A DNA stretch of 45,439 bases, from assembly GCF_001949145.1 (NCBI RefSeq), contig NW_019091432.1:1058675-1104113 (forward strand), read 5' to 3'. This document shows positions 42,792-45,439 of the stretch, one piece after another. The notes beneath the pieces are model-generated. The model did not search any database and was not told the DNA's origin. It saw only the letters and a program-made list of their open reading frames with translations. Made by a program: the position numbers and the translations under genes. Position 1 is the stretch's first letter. Each line of letters opens with the position of its first letter. Source of the stretch: Acanthaster planci (taxonomy: Eukaryota; Echinodermata; Asteroidea; Valvatida; Acanthasteridae).

Positions 42792-45439
42792 CACATTGTG
42801 TAGTAGTGCCTTAATTATGGCTTTGGAAAGGGTGATGAAGTTGCATCTAGGATCAGTCTTCCTACTGAAATGCACAAGCTGTGGAGAGTGGACATGACCT
42901 CACCAAGTCTCCTTGTCCTGTCACAGATGAACTTCATCACTCTCCACAGCGACAGCCTTCAGCTTCCCCAAAGTGTACTTTACTACATGTACTTGATAAG
43001 CTGTGGCAAAAAGATCCAACCGCCTGGCCTCTACCTATCCCCACCTTGACCACCCTCAATGCCCTTTGCAGACCCTACTGGTTCACCTACTGGTTCACCT
43101 GGTATATGTGGTGCATGTTTCACTATCCTTTGACTGGCTGTGTCCCACGCCCCCATGCTTCACTCCCCTTGGGACCTGGTCCCTTGTATGGCTACCCCTC
43201 CCCATTACTTGACTGGATCTTGTTTGCCCTGTATAAATCATTTTATCGCCCGTATATAAAACACAAAATGGTTGACCGTGTTCACACATCCGAGTTTATG
43301 ACCTATGAACTCTTAATGGCAAGGCTGGGTTGGATCAAACACTTACTCCGTGAGCTAAATGGACCTCTTTACTGAAGATGACAAGTTGTTGGTGATATCA
43401 AGAAGTGAAAGTAGCAAGTACTCTTTTAGAGGAAGAGGGCAGAGGGCAAACAGGACATGTCCATACATGTAGCCTTAGCTTTGGCCTTTCTGGGACATTG
43501 TGTCCTCTGTGTGGTGAAAATACCTGTTGACAGTCCATTTTGTTTAACAAACTGGATAGCAAGTGCTACCAAGCTACACATCCTATCAGGGATACTATGC
43601 AGCCAAGGCACATACAAGTCATTGTGTGGATTGTGAATCAGAGCTCAAGCTGAACAACCCAGCGACTCCAGCATTTTTAAAATCCATTTGAACAAGGATG
43701 GAATCACCTGGATTTATAGTCAACTGCTGACTTCACTGCAGGGCAGGGTTGATTTGACAGACATGTCGGTTTCAGTATGCAAAGGACGTTTTCCTGTATG
43801 TACAGTTTTGTTTCCTTCACCTATGCAAAGATACATTCTAGACACAGTTGTCATATTCACCCTCCGTCTCTCTGATTTTAGATCAGTCAGTAGTACAAAG
43901 CATTCATTCACTCCTGATGGAGGTTACATGAAAAAAATAAAAGCTGCATATACGATCAATTAACATTTGCCACTCAAAGATGCATCAGCTCAAGATTGGT
44001 GAACTAAGAAATGTAACAACCATTGTTCTATCAGTAGGTCCATTGCTCTAGATTCCCTATGCATATAGTTTTCCTTTTTTTTTTACTCCGAAACATTGTT
44101 TAATCCGAAACATCTTTGATCTACATGTTTATGAACAGAAGGGTGGATCCAGGGGTTAGGGTCATAGCCCCCAAAATGAAGCCCCTCAAAGAGAGAAAGG
44201 CAACATTTTTTCTATTCTATTACTAGTTTTTCCCAAAGTGTGTAAGGAATGTCAAAATGTAGCCTAATCCTCCAGAGAGGCCTTAAAAGGTTACTTTAGA
44301 AAAAAAAGTTATATCATTTTTTTTTCAGATATAAGGACCATAGTAGAATCAAAACGGGGGAGGGAGGATGCCTTGAGAGTAGAGCTTTTCAATTATAAAT
44401 CAAGTCCATCATTCCATTATTCTATGAACCATGACATTCTTTCCAGTTGGAAATATGTCTCCTTTACAATGCCATAACCACAGGGTTAAGCAAAAAATGT
44501 AACAATTATAATAGATGGTAAAAGTGTTTGATAAAATGAAGTTTGCTTCAATAAGTCTACATATTTTGTACATACATTTCAGGTTATTACGTATTGCATT
44601 CATTTTCACACCAAGAGTGACATGGAGGTATAAACCATTATCCCATTGTTTGGTCCACCTATCCCAGACATTTGGGGTCAGTGGGACAGCCATCTGGGGT
44701 GAATAGGACACACACAAAATGATGTAAAACATTGAAAAGTTCCAATTTAAATGGTGAATTCTTATCACAGAGACAAGTAGTTTCTTCGAACAGTCATGTT
44801 TTACTCCTCACAGATGGGGATCCAAAGTTAGAACAAAGAAGGTACATGTGTATGTCAGTTTGTCAAATATTGGTTTTTACTAAGAAATGCATCAAATGTT
44901 GACCCCATAAAGGATGGTTGCAATCGTCAGAGATTTCTACACCAAACAATTGCCCCAAATGCACGCAACATTTGGACACCGCTTTATTCCCCAGCAATAT
45001 TTGTAGAAAATTTCTCCTCCAATAAGTACAGTACTCCTGGGAGATCTAAAAAAAACATGTTGTCCCACTTTAATACCCAATTTGTTTCTTTGCCGTCGTT
45101 CCACTCATGGAGCTATTCAAACACTTTTTTCTAGCTTCATGTTCCACTTACCCCGAATTACACTGTGTAGTGTACTTATACATTATACACATAGAAAAGC
45201 ATTGGAATCTTTTATAATCATTGTGGCTGCCTCGGGGCTCACTTGAACACTTGCAAGCATACCAATGTGGCACATATACGATTAACAGTACAGGCCCAGA
45301 AATGCAGTAAACAACACAGTCTTTATGTCATTCTCAATGGGAAAAGCAGTTTGTGGGTGCAGTGTCCCAATTCAAGGAAAATTCTCCGCCAGGCCGAGGC
45401 GCAGAAAAAGTACCCCCAGAGATTTTTGTTTGAGAGGCC
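42792..45439. other. Right-hand flank, no recognised gene
   Basis: It contains a 164-codon plus-strand frame (42881-43375) of unusual composition, rich in Trp, Pro and Tyr. It lies next to a LINE and is not recognised. Around 42833-42950 an inverted arrangement of 'gctgtggagagtg' and 'tgatgaagtt' segments is present. The rest is AT-rich, without visible structure. Confidence 0.45.

Noticed and set aside
42881-43375. Open frame of 164 codons on the plus strand, the longest in the window
   Set aside because: No family pattern, odd Trp/Pro/Tyr composition, no splice or signal context, and it follows a LINE tail. Most likely chance.
44409-44768. 119-codon minus-strand frame near the right edge
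   Set aside because: AT-rich, without a domain pattern or supporting splice structure.

Overview
This is a eukaryotic nuclear window, and most of it is intron and spacer. Both genes recognised are on the minus strand. They have short exons with GT/AG borders, separated by AT-rich introns full of transposon debris. The long introns, LINE tails of CR1/L2 type, tRNA-derived SINEs with a V-SINE-like tail, and many TGTACATGTACA motifs suggest a marine invertebrate, perhaps an invertebrate deuterostome (echinoderm, hemichordate or amphioxus). The sequence alone does not settle the taxon. No bacterial-style operons, CRISPR arrays or rRNA genes were seen.

Gene 1 (about 21.7 kb down to 1.2 kb, minus strand) is an ankyrin-repeat gene with one repeat per exon. 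A first coding exon (49 codons, acidic start) is followed by nineteen exons of 96-108 bp. Every one is phase 0/0 and carries exactly one ankyrin repeat, giving at least 682 residues. Repeats 1-5 and 6-10 are a tandem duplication of a five-exon block: both copies have the length pattern 36-32-35-32-34 codons, and their introns also align. One copy has since gained a hAT-like element with an 8-bp target duplication, and the other a LINE fragment. A decayed piece of a third copy lies upstream. The last exon is not settled and may lie beyond the left edge.

From 21.7 to 28.1 kb is intergenic. It holds a CpG-rich stretch (about 23.4-23.8 kb, possible promoter of gene 1), a perfect 22-bp hairpin, a short tandem repeat, a 300-bp foldback array of GACATC-type motifs and a tRNA-Thr-like SINE head.

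Gene 2 (39.3 kb down to 28.5 kb, minus strand) is a multi-exon secreted glycoside hydrolase of the GH71/GH99-like TIM-barrel type. It has a signal peptide exon, a first barrel strand (VLVFGHF), AGIDGFLLEW, a T-x-N-D-x-x-E motif and nine N-glycosylation sequons. I could follow it through 13 or 14 phase-compatible exons to a stop codon (about 631 codons). One of its introns holds a perfect 26-bp inverted repeat.

From 39.3 kb to the right edge I recognise no gene, only a truncated CR1/L2-type LINE 3' end at 42.3-42.8 kb. The two genes show no functional link beyond being neighbours on the same strand.
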